From VBDM01 sp964430565 (GTDB taxonomy: Bacteria > Pseudomonadota > Gammaproteobacteria > Burkholderiales > SG8-39): a stretch of DNA of 64,000 nucleotides. A program made the translations under genes and the position numbers. Below the pieces are notes generated by a model. The model worked only from the letters and a program-made list of their open reading frames with translations, did not search any database and was not told where the DNA came from. Numbering within the stretch: the stretch's first letter is position 1; each line of letters begins with the position of its first letter. The DNA is taken from the NCBI GenBank assembly GCA_964430565.1, contig CAYSFD010000016.1, forward strand, positions 62,001 through 126,000. Direction: 5' to 3'. Below are positions 33,645-42,700 of this stretch, piece by piece.

Positions 33645-34619
33645 CTACTCCGCCCGCATGTTCCTTTCCTTGATGACGACCGCCCATTTTTTCAGCTCGG
33701 ATTCCAGTGTCGCCCTGAGCTCCTCCGGCGTGCTGCCGACGACTTCGATGCCGTCCTCCCCGAGCCTGCGCACGGTATCGGGCAAGCTCATCGCTTTCCG
33801 GAAGTGATCGTTCAGCGTAGCGATGATTTCGCGGTGGGTGTCCTTGGGCGCGACCAGCGCGAACCAGGCGACGAACTCGTAGCCCGGCAATCCGGCCTCG
33901 GCGATGGGCGGCACCCCGGGCAGCGCCGCCACCGGCTTCAGGCTGGTGACCCCGAGCGCCCTCAGGCGTCCGGCCTTGACGTAACCCGTCGCGCCGGCGA
34001 CCGAGGAAAACGCGACGCCGACCTCGCCGCTGATGGCCGCGAGCAGCGCGGGACCGCCGCCCTTGAACTGCACGGCAACCATGTTGGTCTTGGCGAGCTG
34101 GTTGAACAGCTCGCCGCCGATGTGCGGGTTGGTGCCGATACCGGAGGAACCATAGAAGAGTTCGCCGGGGCGGGACCGCGCAAGCTCGATCAGTTCGCCC
34201 ACGGTGTGCGCGGGGACCGAAGGATGCACGCTCAGGAACGAAGGCGCCGTCGACAGCAGCGATATCGGTGCGAAGTCCGTGAGCGGGTGGTAGGGCACCT
34301 TGCTGTACATCAGCGTATTCGTCACCATCGGCGTGGTATTGAGGAGCAGCGTGTAGCCGTCCGGGTCGGCGCGCGCCGCGGCCGTCGTACCGATGATGCC
34401 GGATGCCCCCGCGCGATTGTCCACCACGACCTGCTGGCCGAGCGACTTCGACACCGCCGGCGCGAGTATGCGCCCGTGCACGTCCACGCTGCCGCCCGGA
34501 GGAAACGGAACGATCAGGCGTATCGGGCGGTCAGGGTACTTCGCCGGCTGCGCCAAAGTCGTCTGGCCCAGTGACGCAAAGATCGCCATGAGGAGCACCC
34601 TCGTTACTGCCAGTCTCAT
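33645..34619 (-). CDS. Bug-family receptor (5)
   Basis: A 324-residue Bug protein from ATG 34619 (AAGGAAGGA upstream), with a signal peptide (MRLAVTRVLLMAIFASLGQTTLAQ). Hallmarks: YPDRPIRLIVPFPPGGSVDVHGR, AGASGIIGTTAAARADPDGYTLLL and MVAVQFKGGGPALLAAISGEVGVAF. In place of the usual HVPYKG it has AVQFKG, so the ligand contact differs. A small gene of unknown function lies upstream on the same strand, separated by a hairpin. Confidence 0.9.
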   Translation of the reverse strand: MRLAVTRVLLMAIFASLGQTTLAQPAKYPDRPIRLIVPFPPGGSVDVHGRILAPAVSKSLGQQVVVDNRAGASGIIGTTAAARADPDGYTLLLNTTPMVTNTLMYSKVPYHPLTDFAPISLLSTAPSFLSVHPSVPAHTVGELIELARSRPGELFYGSSGIGTNPHIGGELFNQLAKTNMVAVQFKGGGPALLAAISGEVGVAFSSVAGATGYVKAGRLRALGVTSLKPVAALPGVPPIAEAGLPGYEFVAWFALVAPKDTHREIIATLNDHFRKAMSLPDTVRRLGEDGIEVVGSTPEELRATLESELKKWAVVIKERNMRAE

Positions 34620-34645
34620 AAGGCATCCTTCCTTGTCAGTGATTT

Positions 34646-34675
34646 GAGCCCGCACCGCCCGTTGCTGGCGGGCTC
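34646..34675 (-). terminator. Hairpin downstream of the 86-residue gene
   Basis: GAGCCCGC (34646-34653) pairs with GCGGGCTC (34668-34675) over 8 bp with a 14-nt loop, just after the stop of the small gene at 34695 and before Bug (5). There is no T-run. Confidence 0.45.
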
Positions 34676-34694
34676 TGGCCCGCGAAATCGCCAG

Positions 34695-34955
34695 CTACTT
34701 CTTCCAGCCGTCGATGTCCCCGAGCTGCACGTCGTAGCCGACGTTCTTGGGACCTGCCTCCGCTTGCGCCACCTTCTCGGCTTTCTTGAATGTCGCGGCA
34801 AGCTCGAAACTCAGCTTCGCGAGCGCTCCGGCTTCGGGTTTGATCACCGCGGCATTGTCGACGCGAAGAAAAGCCCTGCCGACCAGTTCCACGTAAATCG
34901 CCGCAGCAAGCTCGTTGAGGGATTGTCCGGCGGCTTGCACATTGGGGGAGGACAT
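34695..34955 (-). CDS. Small hypothetical protein
   Basis: An 86-residue acidic-to-neutral protein, largely helical (NELAAAIYVELVGRAFLR, ALAKLSFELAATFKKAEKVAQ) with a loop ending GYDVQLGDIDGWKK. GGGG precedes its ATG on the minus strand. It has no signal peptide or membrane segment and resembles no family I can name. Codon use and third-position GC are like those of its neighbours, which supports it as a real gene. Confidence 0.5.
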   Translation of the reverse strand: MSSPNVQAAGQSLNELAAAIYVELVGRAFLRVDNAAVIKPEAGALAKLSFELAATFKKAEKVAQAEAGPKNVGYDVQLGDIDGWKK

Positions 34956-35035
34956 GGGGACTGCTTTCGAGGGGGGAAAAACGCCATGCTACTCTCGAAC
35001 CGAGAGCATGAAAGGAGCCGAGCCCTGAACGCTCC

Positions 35036-35496
35036 TCAGTACGCGCGCTCCTCGCCCGGCTTCATTTCCACCATCCGGCTGCCTAGGCCGCGCTTGTCGA
35101 GCGCCGCCTTGAACTGCGCCGGCGTACCGGCAAGTATCGGGTAGGTGCCGAAGTGCATGGGGATCACCTGCTTCGGCTGTACCCATTCCACGGCTTGCGC
35201 GGCGCGCGCCGGGTCCATGCCGAAATGGCCGCCGATGCCGGCCAGCATCACGTCCACTTTGAAAAACTCGGCGATCAGCTTCATGTCGGTGAACACGTCC
35301 GTGTCGCCGGTGTGGTAGAGGGTCGGACCGCCGCTGATCTGCAGCACGTAGCCGACGGGATTGCCGCTCGCGATGGCTGCGGGCTGGCCAGGTCCGGAAG
35401 GCTGCACCATCGGCGGCGTCAGTTCCGAGCCGTGCACGGCATTGACGAACGTCACCTTGGCGCCGGCCTTCGGAAGATCTACCGGACGCCCTACTT
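35036..35496 (-). pseudogene. Truncated metal-dependent hydrolase of the metallo-beta-lactamase fold
   Basis: The frame encodes the C-terminal half of a UPF0173/YtkL-type MBL-fold hydrolase: VDLPKAGAKVTFVNAVHGSE, then TLYHTGDTDVF, LAGIGGHFGMD and VIPMHFGTYP. The first half, including the HxHxDH metal motif, is missing. Its frame runs straight into the end of the hotdog thioesterase gene in a different frame, as if a deletion joined the two genes. A GTG at 35455 could start a 139-residue product, but it would lack metal ligands. Confidence 0.7.
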
Positions 35497-35916
35497 CGGA
35501 TAAAGAATCAGTTGAGTGCAGCGAAACAGCGCGAGCTTGCGCCGCTCTTCACCGTGGGTCACTACGGCGTCCCAAACGTGGGTCGTGCGCCCCAGGTGCA
35601 CGGCGCGCGCCTCGCCGTAGAGCGTGCCTTCCGCCGCGCTATTAAGGAAGTTCGTCTTGAGCTCCACGGTGGTGAAATTCTGCGCGTTCGCGGGCAGGTG
35701 CGCGACGCAGCCGTAGCCTGCGAGCGTGTCGGCGAAGCTGACGATCGTCCCGGCGTGCAGGTAGCCGTTCGGCGCGAGCAGCGCCTTGCGCAGCTCGAGT
35801 TCCCCTTTGAGCAGGCCCTCGGAGACTTCGGTGATGACGAACCCGATCAGGCCGGGCAGGTAGTCTCGCCCGAAACGATTGAAATGATCGACGTCGAATC
35901 CGGGCCGAAGCGGCAT
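35491..35916 (-). CDS. PaaI-like hotdog thioesterase
   Basis: A 141-residue single-hotdog protein (GLIGFVITEVSEGLLKGELELRKALLAPNGYLHAGTIVSFADTLAGYGCVAHLP...TTVELKTNFLNSAAEGTLYGEARAVHLGRTTHVWDAVV). The HAGTIVSFADT helix with NGYLHAG and the acidic residue at SFADT match the PaaI/YigI acyl-CoA thioesterase type. It probably hydrolyses aromatic or medium-chain acyl-CoA. It begins 4 nt after the dCTP deaminase stop and overlaps the truncated hydrolase at its end. Confidence 0.87.
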   Translation of the reverse strand: MPLRPGFDVDHFNRFGRDYLPGLIGFVITEVSEGLLKGELELRKALLAPNGYLHAGTIVSFADTLAGYGCVAHLPANAQNFTTVELKTNFLNSAAEGTLYGEARAVHLGRTTHVWDAVVTHGEERRKLALFRCTQLILYPK

Positions 35917-35920
35917 GGAA

Positions 35921-37156
35921 TCAGTCCGAACCGGGCGCGGGCAGCGGCTTGAAATGCTTGCTGAGCGTAATGCCTTGGCGCTGATACGACGAATTCATGC
36001 CGGCGCCGTAAAGCCGGGTCGGTTGGGCGGTCAGGCGTTCATAGGCAAGCCGCCCCACCACCTGGCCGTCCTCGATCACGAACGGAACTTCGTAGGAACG
36101 CACTTCCAGGACCGCGCGCGCGCCTTCGCCTCCCGCATCCGGATGCCCGAAACCCGGATCGAAAAAACCGGCGTAGTGGACGCGAAACTCGCCGACCAGC
36201 GTGTCGTACGCGATCATTTCTGCGGCGTAGGTCGGCGGAACCTTCACCGATTCCCGCGACGCCAGGATATAGAAGTCCGCGGGGTCCAACACCAGTCCGC
36301 CGCGGCGAGGCGCATACACCGGCTCCCAGTAGTCGAGCACCTCGTAGTGCCGGACCTTGTCGATGTCGATCAAGCCGGCGTGACTCCTGGCTTTGTATCC
36401 GATGAGGCGCCCCGAACCTTCCCCCCTCACGTCAACCGACACCGGCACGCCGTTGCGGATTTCATCCAGGCCGATCGAACCCACGATCTCATGCTCTTGC
36501 TGCAGGCGTTTCATGTCCTCGTCGCTGCTGGCCGGATTGCCGCGCCGGATGCGGATCTGGTTCAATCTGGAACCCTTTCGCACCAGGGCGCTGAAGGTTC
36601 GCGGCGACACTTCCGCATACAGCGGGCCTTTGTATTGCTCGCGCACCCGATCGAACTCCGTGCCGTAGTCGGTGATCAGGCGGGTGAATATGTCGAGCCG
36701 GCCGGTGGAGCTCTTGGGATTGCCCATCGCCGAGGTACGCTTTTTCAGCGACAGGCCCTCGAGCAAGGGAACGATATAGACGCAGCCGCGCTCCAGCACC
36801 CCTCCGTTGCTGATATCCATCTTGTGCATCGCAAGGTCGCCGAGCCGCTGCTCGACCGTCGCGTTCTTGCCCGGCAGGAAACTGGCGCGAACTCGATAAG
36901 CGACGGACCCCAACCGAAGATCCAGGCTGGCGGGTTGAAATTGATCGCTCTGTATCGGCTCCAGTGCGACGATCTCCTTGGAGACCCTGACTTGATATTC
37001 GAGTTCCTGCGAGGGCAATATCCCAGTCGAACGCGCCGCTCCGTCCGGTTCGTCCCCAGATTCGTCGCGGCGTCCCCGGCTCCGAGCGCCGCCGCCTGCC
37101 TGGCCGAGCAGATCGTCGGAGACTTTTCCGAACATCGGTTTGTTTGTGTCCGGCAT
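35921..37156 (-). CDS. dcd: 2'-deoxycytidine 5'-triphosphate deaminase, long two-domain form
   Basis: A 411-residue protein, twice the length of E. coli Dcd, composed of two related trimeric-dUTPase-type modules. Conserved stretches: QFQPASLDLRLGSVAYRVRASFLPG in the first half and GGLVLDPADFYILASRESVKVPPTYAAEMIAYDTLVGEFRVHYAGFFDPGFG in the second, the latter carrying the typical VP..., H-AGFFDPGF motif. It makes dUTP from dCTP for thymidylate synthesis. ATG 37156 is chosen just before the stop of the SDR gene at 37161; an ATG at 37135 is also possible. Confidence 0.87.
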   Translation of the reverse strand: MPDTNKPMFGKVSDDLLGQAGGGARSRGRRDESGDEPDGAARSTGILPSQELEYQVRVSKEIVALEPIQSDQFQPASLDLRLGSVAYRVRASFLPGKNATVEQRLGDLAMHKMDISNGGVLERGCVYIVPLLEGLSLKKRTSAMGNPKSSTGRLDIFTRLITDYGTEFDRVREQYKGPLYAEVSPRTFSALVRKGSRLNQIRIRRGNPASSDEDMKRLQQEHEIVGSIGLDEIRNGVPVSVDVRGEGSGRLIGYKARSHAGLIDIDKVRHYEVLDYWEPVYAPRRGGLVLDPADFYILASRESVKVPPTYAAEMIAYDTLVGEFRVHYAGFFDPGFGHPDAGGEGARAVLEVRSYEVPFVIEDGQVVGRLAYERLTAQPTRLYGAGMNSSYQRQGITLSKHFKPLPAPGSD

Positions 37157-37160
37157 GACG

Positions 37161-37856
37161 CTAGAACCGCTCGACCCAGGGCCGCAGCTCCACTTCCCAG
37201 GTCCAGGCGCTGCGGTGCTGGCGGAATACGTGCAGGTAATTCTTCGCGATCTCATCGGGCAAGAGCATCCCGTCCGCGCCGCGCTCGCCCGCGCGGGAAT
37301 CGCCCGCGCCCTGCGAGATTCCACCGTCGATGACGAAGTGCGCGATGTGCAGTCCCTTGGGCGCGAGCTCGCGCGCCATGCTCTGCGCGAGGCCGCGCAG
37401 CGCGAACTTGCCCATAGCGAAGGGCGCAGACTCGGCGTAGCCCTTCACGCTCGCCGAGGCCCCGGTGAAGAAGACCGCCCCCGAGCCGCGCGCAAGCATC
37501 CGCTTCGCCGCAGCCTGCGCAACGAGGAATCCAGCGTAGGCCGTCACCCTGATGGTGCGCTCGACTTCCTTCGGATCCAGACCGACGAACGGCCCGCGCA
37601 CGCGGTAGCCGGCGTTGTACACAACGAGGTCCGGCACGCCCCACTTAGCCTCGACCGCGGCGAACATCGCTTCGACCTGGGCGAGATCCGCGGCGTCGCA
37701 GGCGACCGGCAGCGCCGAGGTTTCCTTTGCGAGGGCGCCGAGCTTGGAGGTGTCGCGCGCGGCGAGCGCGACGCGCATCCCATCTTTGGCGAACAGGCGC
37801 GCGAGCGAGGCCGAGAGGCCACTCCCAGCGCCGACGATCAACGCGGTTTCAGCCAT
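37161..37856 (-). CDS. SDR-family oxidoreductase lacking the catalytic Tyr
   Basis: A 231-residue Rossmann protein with an N-terminal GAGSGLS cofactor loop (residues 9-15) and NAGYRVR. In the active site, Ser136 and K150 are present, but the Tyr of YxxxK is Phe146 (SAPFAMGK). Close relatives with the same F substitution exist (ESAFAGAK-type), so it may be a natural variant with altered chemistry rather than a mutation. It follows the epimerase gene (37896) on the same strand. Confidence 0.8.
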   Translation of the reverse strand: MAETALIVGAGSGLSASLARLFAKDGMRVALAARDTSKLGALAKETSALPVACDAADLAQVEAMFAAVEAKWGVPDLVVYNAGYRVRGPFVGLDPKEVERTIRVTAYAGFLVAQAAAKRMLARGSGAVFFTGASASVKGYAESAPFAMGKFALRGLAQSMARELAPKGLHIAHFVIDGGISQGAGDSRAGERGADGMLLPDEIAKNYLHVFRQHRSAWTWEVELRPWVERF

Positions 37857-37895
37857 CGCTCGATCGAGCCCGGCTCGCGCCATGCCGCGCGTTCA

Positions 37896-38870
37896 TCACG
37901 CGGCCTCGGGCATGGCGAGCGTCCCGCGCCCGATGAGGGAGCGGAACGCCTCGTAGGTTTCGCGGATGCCTTCGGCGAGCGGCATGCTGCCGTAATCGCC
38001 TAGGCAGTCGCGCAGCGGCTGGTCGGGCAGGTGCATCGGGAAAGCAAGCGGCTGCCCCGAGGACGTGATTGCGGTCGAAGGCGCGAGCTTCCTGAGTATT
38101 CCGAGTCCCTCTTCGACCGGCGCATAAACGCCGTTCATGTCGAACACCGGGGCGCCCGCGCGCTCTCGCGCGACCGCGTGAATGAATGCGCTTGCCGCTT
38201 CTCCCGCGTACAGCCACGAAACGCCGCCGGAGAACGGCACATCGTAGGGTTTCCCCGCGGCGGCGGCGAGGATCGCCACCGTCGTCTTGGAGGTGAGCCC
38301 CTGGTCGCGGCCGACGCCGTAGACGACGCCCGGCCTTATCCCGATGCTGTGCACGCCCCAGTCCCCCGAATAGACCTTGGCGATCTGCTCGTCGCAATAC
38401 TTGTACGCGCCGTAGAGCGTGTGCATGGCGCCGTGACCTTCATCCATCGCGCCGTAGGCGGCGATCGAGCTTGCGTAGGCGAGGCGCTTGATGCCCAGGC
38501 GCCGCGCGGCCTCGAAGATGTTCACCGTGCCGACGACGTTGACTTTCGCCCCCGCGACCGGATCGGCCTTGCAGAACGGCACCTGCAGCGCGGCGAGATG
38601 GATGATCGCGCAAGGGCGCAGCGCTTCGAGAATTCCGCCGACCGCCTTGCCGTCGGCAATATCGCCGGTGCGCCACTGGATCTTTTCGAGATCGCGCTCG
38701 GCGATGAGAAGGCGCGGCCGGCGCTTGTCCTCGCTCAAGTCGAGCGCGCACACCGGCGCTCCGGCGCGGGCAAGCAAGGCCAGCACCCAACTGCCGATGC
38801 AGCCGCCCGCGCCCGTCACGACGACGGGGCCGGGGAAGTCCGCGCGATCGACGGAAAAGCGTTCAGGCAC
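37896..38870 (-). CDS. NAD-dependent epimerase/dehydratase (extended SDR)
   Basis: A 324-residue extended SDR starting at GTG 38870. The NAD loop is VVVTGAGGCIGSW (about residues 18-30). The catalytic YxxxK is in LYGAYKYC with upstream S in ASSIAAYG. It is likely to oxidise or epimerise a sugar or sugar acid. It is transcribed away from the ABC operon with a 232-bp shared promoter region, suggesting co-regulation with sugar-acid uptake. The frame continues open upstream of the GTG, but that part is non-coding. Confidence 0.85.
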   Translation of the reverse strand: MPERFSVDRADFPGPVVVTGAGGCIGSWVLALLARAGAPVCALDLSEDKRRPRLLIAERDLEKIQWRTGDIADGKAVGGILEALRPCAIIHLAALQVPFCKADPVAGAKVNVVGTVNIFEAARRLGIKRLAYASSIAAYGAMDEGHGAMHTLYGAYKYCDEQIAKVYSGDWGVHSIGIRPGVVYGVGRDQGLTSKTTVAILAAAAGKPYDVPFSGGVSWLYAGEAASAFIHAVARERAGAPVFDMNGVYAPVEEGLGILRKLAPSTAITSSGQPLAFPMHLPDQPLRDCLGDYGSMPLAEGIRETYEAFRSLIGRGTLAMPEAA

Positions 38871-39102
38871 CTTGACTGCCTCGAGGATTTTTCGGGAGTG
38901 GGACTGCCGAAGCTTACAAAGAGCCGTGCCGGAAGTCCACCGCTGCCGGGCAGTGGGCCATTCGCTTTCGCTCCTGGCGCTCGGGCGAAACGACCCACTA
39001 TTCGCTGCCCAGACTACTTGACCGTCCAGCCGCACGCGGCTAACCTGCCTTCGCCCTTCCCGAAATTTCCCGCGAAAGACTCCCGGCAGACGGAGCGACG
39101 GC

Positions 39103-40164
<1,062 letters not shown>

Positions 40165-40199
40165 CATCTCAACGCAGGCATCTACCAAAGGAGGAGACC

Positions 40200-41525
40200 A
40201 TGAGCAACATGAAACGACGCGATTTCCTGAAGATTTCGGCGGGCGTTGCCGCCGGTACCGCGGCCGGCGTGCCGCTGCTCGCGCAAGGCCAGGCGAAGGG
40301 CCCGGCCTTCACTTACAGGCCCGAGAAAGGCGCAAAGCTGCGGGTGCTGCGCTGGCGGCGCTTCGTGCAGGGTGACGAAGACGCTTTCATGGTGCACGTG
40401 AAGCGCTTCTCCGACAAATACGGCGTGCAGGTGCGCGTGGACAACGAGGGCTGGGAGGACGTGCGCCCGAAGGCGGCGGTCGCCGCGAACGTCGGAGCCG
40501 GCCCCGACGTCATCTACGGCTGGTTCGACGACCCGCACCAGTATCCCGACAAGCTCGTCGACGTGAGCGATGTCTGCAACTATCTCGGCGCCAAGTACGG
40601 CGGCTGGTACGACGTGGCGCGCGTCTACGGCATGCGCGACAACCGCTGGATCGGCGTGCCGCTCGGCGCTGCGGGCGCCACCTTCGTGCACCGCATCAGC
40701 CACGTGCAGGCGGCGGGGTTCAGGGAATTCCCGAAGGACACCGCGGGCTTTCTCGCGCTGTGCAAGGCGATGCACGCGAAAGGCACCCCCGCAGGGTTCG
40801 CGCTCGGCAATGCCGTCGGCGACGGCAACTCCTGGGTGTACTGGCTGATCTGGTCGTTCGGCGGCAAGCTCGTCGACGAGAAGGGCAACGTGGTGATCAA
40901 CAGCCCCGAGACGATACGCGCGCTCGAGTATTCGAAGGAGCTGTATTCGACCTTCGTTCCCGGCACGCTCTCCTGGCTCGATCCGAACAACAACAAGGCC
41001 TTCCTCGACGGCCAGGTCTCGCTCACCAACAACGGCATCTCGATCTACTACGCGGCAAAGAACGCCACCGATCCGAAAATGAAGGAACTGGTGCCCGACA
41101 TCGGCCACGCCAGCTATCCGATCGGGCCGGTGGGACGGCCGACCGAGCTGCACCTGTTCACGCAGGCGATGGTCTTCAAATACAGCAAGGTGCCCAACGC
41201 CGCCAAGGCCTTCGTCGCGTTCATGATGGAGAAGGAGCAGTACGAGCCCTGGCAGCAGGCGGCGAACGGATACATCACGCAGCCGCTCAAGGCTTACGAG
41301 GCGAACCCGATCTGGACCGCGGACCCGAAGAACACCCCGTACCGCGACTGCGTGAAGAACATGACCGCGCACTCTTACGCGGGCAAGCCCGGTTACGCGT
41401 CCGCGGCAGCGATGGCGGATTTCATCGTCGTCAACATGGTCGCCGAGGCGGCGAGCGGCGCGAAATCACCCAAGGAAGCGGCGGAGCGCGCCGCGACGCG
41501 GGCGCAGCGGTACTACAAGGTCTGA
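40200..41525 (+). CDS. Tat-exported carbohydrate ABC solute-binding protein
   Basis: A 441-residue family 1 binding protein with a twin-arginine signal (MKRRDFLKISAGVAAGTAAGVPLLAQG). The mature part shows ADVIYGWFDDPH-type hinge residues, and the C-terminal half has GHASYPIGPVGRPTELH. The Tat signal is unusual for this class, but several relatives in Proteobacteria have it. ATG 40200 is preceded by AAGGAGGAG. The palindromic element at 41538-41649 follows its stop by 12 bp. Confidence 0.9.
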   Translation: MSNMKRRDFLKISAGVAAGTAAGVPLLAQGQAKGPAFTYRPEKGAKLRVLRWRRFVQGDEDAFMVHVKRFSDKYGVQVRVDNEGWEDVRPKAAVAANVGAGPDVIYGWFDDPHQYPDKLVDVSDVCNYLGAKYGGWYDVARVYGMRDNRWIGVPLGAAGATFVHRISHVQAAGFREFPKDTAGFLALCKAMHAKGTPAGFALGNAVGDGNSWVYWLIWSFGGKLVDEKGNVVINSPETIRALEYSKELYSTFVPGTLSWLDPNNNKAFLDGQVSLTNNGISIYYAAKNATDPKMKELVPDIGHASYPIGPVGRPTELHLFTQAMVFKYSKVPNAAKAFVAFMMEKEQYEPWQQAANGYITQPLKAYEANPIWTADPKNTPYRDCVKNMTAHSYAGKPGYASAAAMADFIVVNMVAEAASGAKSPKEAAERAATRAQRYYKV

Positions 41526-41537
41526 TTGCTTCAAGCT

Positions 41538-41649
41538 TTCCCCTCCTTGGATAAGGAGGGGTGCCGGCGCAGCCGGCGGGGTGGTTTGACGCGTCAAGCG
41601 ACCACCCCGTCGCCTTCGGCGACACCCCTCCTCAAAATGAGGAGGGGAA
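41538..41649. repeat. 112-bp complex palindromic element, copy B, between ABC receptor and permease genes
   Basis: The same organisation as copy A: outer stems CCCCTCCTT/AAGGAGGGG and CCCCTCCT/AGGAGGGG, inner GCCGGCGCAGCCGGC and CGCCTTCGGCG hairpins, and a GGGTGGT...ACCACCCC centre. It separates the binding protein from the permease in the same operon and ends about 50 bp before the permease start, so it might also affect expression of the downstream genes. Confidence 0.85.
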
Positions 41650-41700
41650 TTCCATTTCCATCCGCCGCCTGATTCCACGCCAGCCACTAGTTCCAGTTCC

Positions 41701-42600
41701 GTGCACCGCCTTCTCGACAACCGCAACACGCTCGGGCTGCTGTTCATGCTGCCCGCGGCGGCGCTGCTGCTGGTTTTCCTCACCTACCCGCTCGGTCTGG
41801 GAACCTGGCTCGGCTTCACCGACGCGAGGATCGGCCGCGCCGGCGAGTGGGTCGGCATCGAGAACTTCCAGTACCTGTTCGGCGATTCGGTGGCGCGGCT
41901 GTCGCTGTTCAACACGCTCTTTTACACGGCGGTGGCGAGCGCGATCAAGTTCGCGCTCGGCCTGTGGCTCGCGCTGCTGCTGAACGAGCATCTGCCGTTC
42001 AAGTCCCTCGTCCGCGCCGCCGTGCTGCTTCCGTTCATCGTGCCGACCGCGCTTTCGGCGATTGCGTTCTGGTGGCTGTACGACGCGCAGTTCTCGGTGC
42101 TGTCCTGGGCGCTCGTAAAAATGGGGCTCATCGATCGCTACATCAATTTCCTCGGCGATCCGTGGATGGCGCGCTTCTCCACGATCGCAGCGAACATCTG
42201 GCGCGGCGTCCCGTTCGTCGCGATCTGCCTTCTCGCCGGGCTGCAGACCATTTCGCCGTCGCTCTACGAGGCGGCGGCGCTCGACGGCGCGAGCGAGTGG
42301 CAGAAGTTCCGCCACGTCACACTGCCGATGCTCACCCCGATCATCGCGGTGGTGATGACCTTCAGCGTGCTCTTCACCTTCACCGACTTCCAGCTCATTT
42401 ACGTGCTGACGCGCGGCGGCCCGCTCAACTCCACTCACCTCATGGCGACTCTCTCGTTCCAGCGCGCCATCCCGGGCGGCGCGCTCGGCGAGGGCGCGGC
42501 GCTCGCGACCGCCATGGTGCCTTTCCTGCTCGCCGCGATCCTTTTTTCCTACTTCGGCCTGCAGCGCCGGGCGTGGCAGCAAGGTGGAGGAGACAAATGA
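41701..42600 (+). CDS. Carbohydrate ABC permease (1)
   Basis: A 299-residue MalF/UgpA-type permease with six predicted helices and the EAA loop (EAAALDGASEWQKFRHVTLPMLTP). The GTG start at 41701 lacks a good Shine-Dalgarno; an earlier start may have been lost when the palindrome came in. It overlaps by 4 bp (ATGA) the former start of the second permease. Confidence 0.92.
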   Translation: MHRLLDNRNTLGLLFMLPAAALLLVFLTYPLGLGTWLGFTDARIGRAGEWVGIENFQYLFGDSVARLSLFNTLFYTAVASAIKFALGLWLALLLNEHLPFKSLVRAAVLLPFIVPTALSAIAFWWLYDAQFSVLSWALVKMGLIDRYINFLGDPWMARFSTIAANIWRGVPFVAICLLAGLQTISPSLYEAAALDGASEWQKFRHVTLPMLTPIIAVVMTFSVLFTFTDFQLIYVLTRGGPLNSTHLMATLSFQRAIPGGALGEGAALATAMVPFLLAAILFSYFGLQRRAWQQGGGDK

Positions 42601-42623
42601 CGACCTCGAAGACAGTAAGTGAT

Positions 42624-42693
42624 CGTCATCCCCGCGCAAGCGGGGATCCAGTATTTATGCGTCGCCTGGACTCCCGCTTGCGCGGGCGTGACG
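42624..42693. repeat. 70-bp palindrome of the GTCATCCCC/GGGATCCAG class at the start of permease 2
   Basis: The arms read CGTCATCCCCGCGCAAGCGG...ATCCAG and CTGGACTCCCGCTTGCGCGGGCGTGACG-like, about 28 bp each, around an AT-rich centre (TATTTATGC). This type of palindrome is common in many proteobacterial genomes. It lies between the former ATG of permease 2 (42597, overlapping the permease 1 stop as ATGA) and the present ATG at 42701. Confidence 0.85.
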
Positions 42694-42700
42694 GAGCGGT

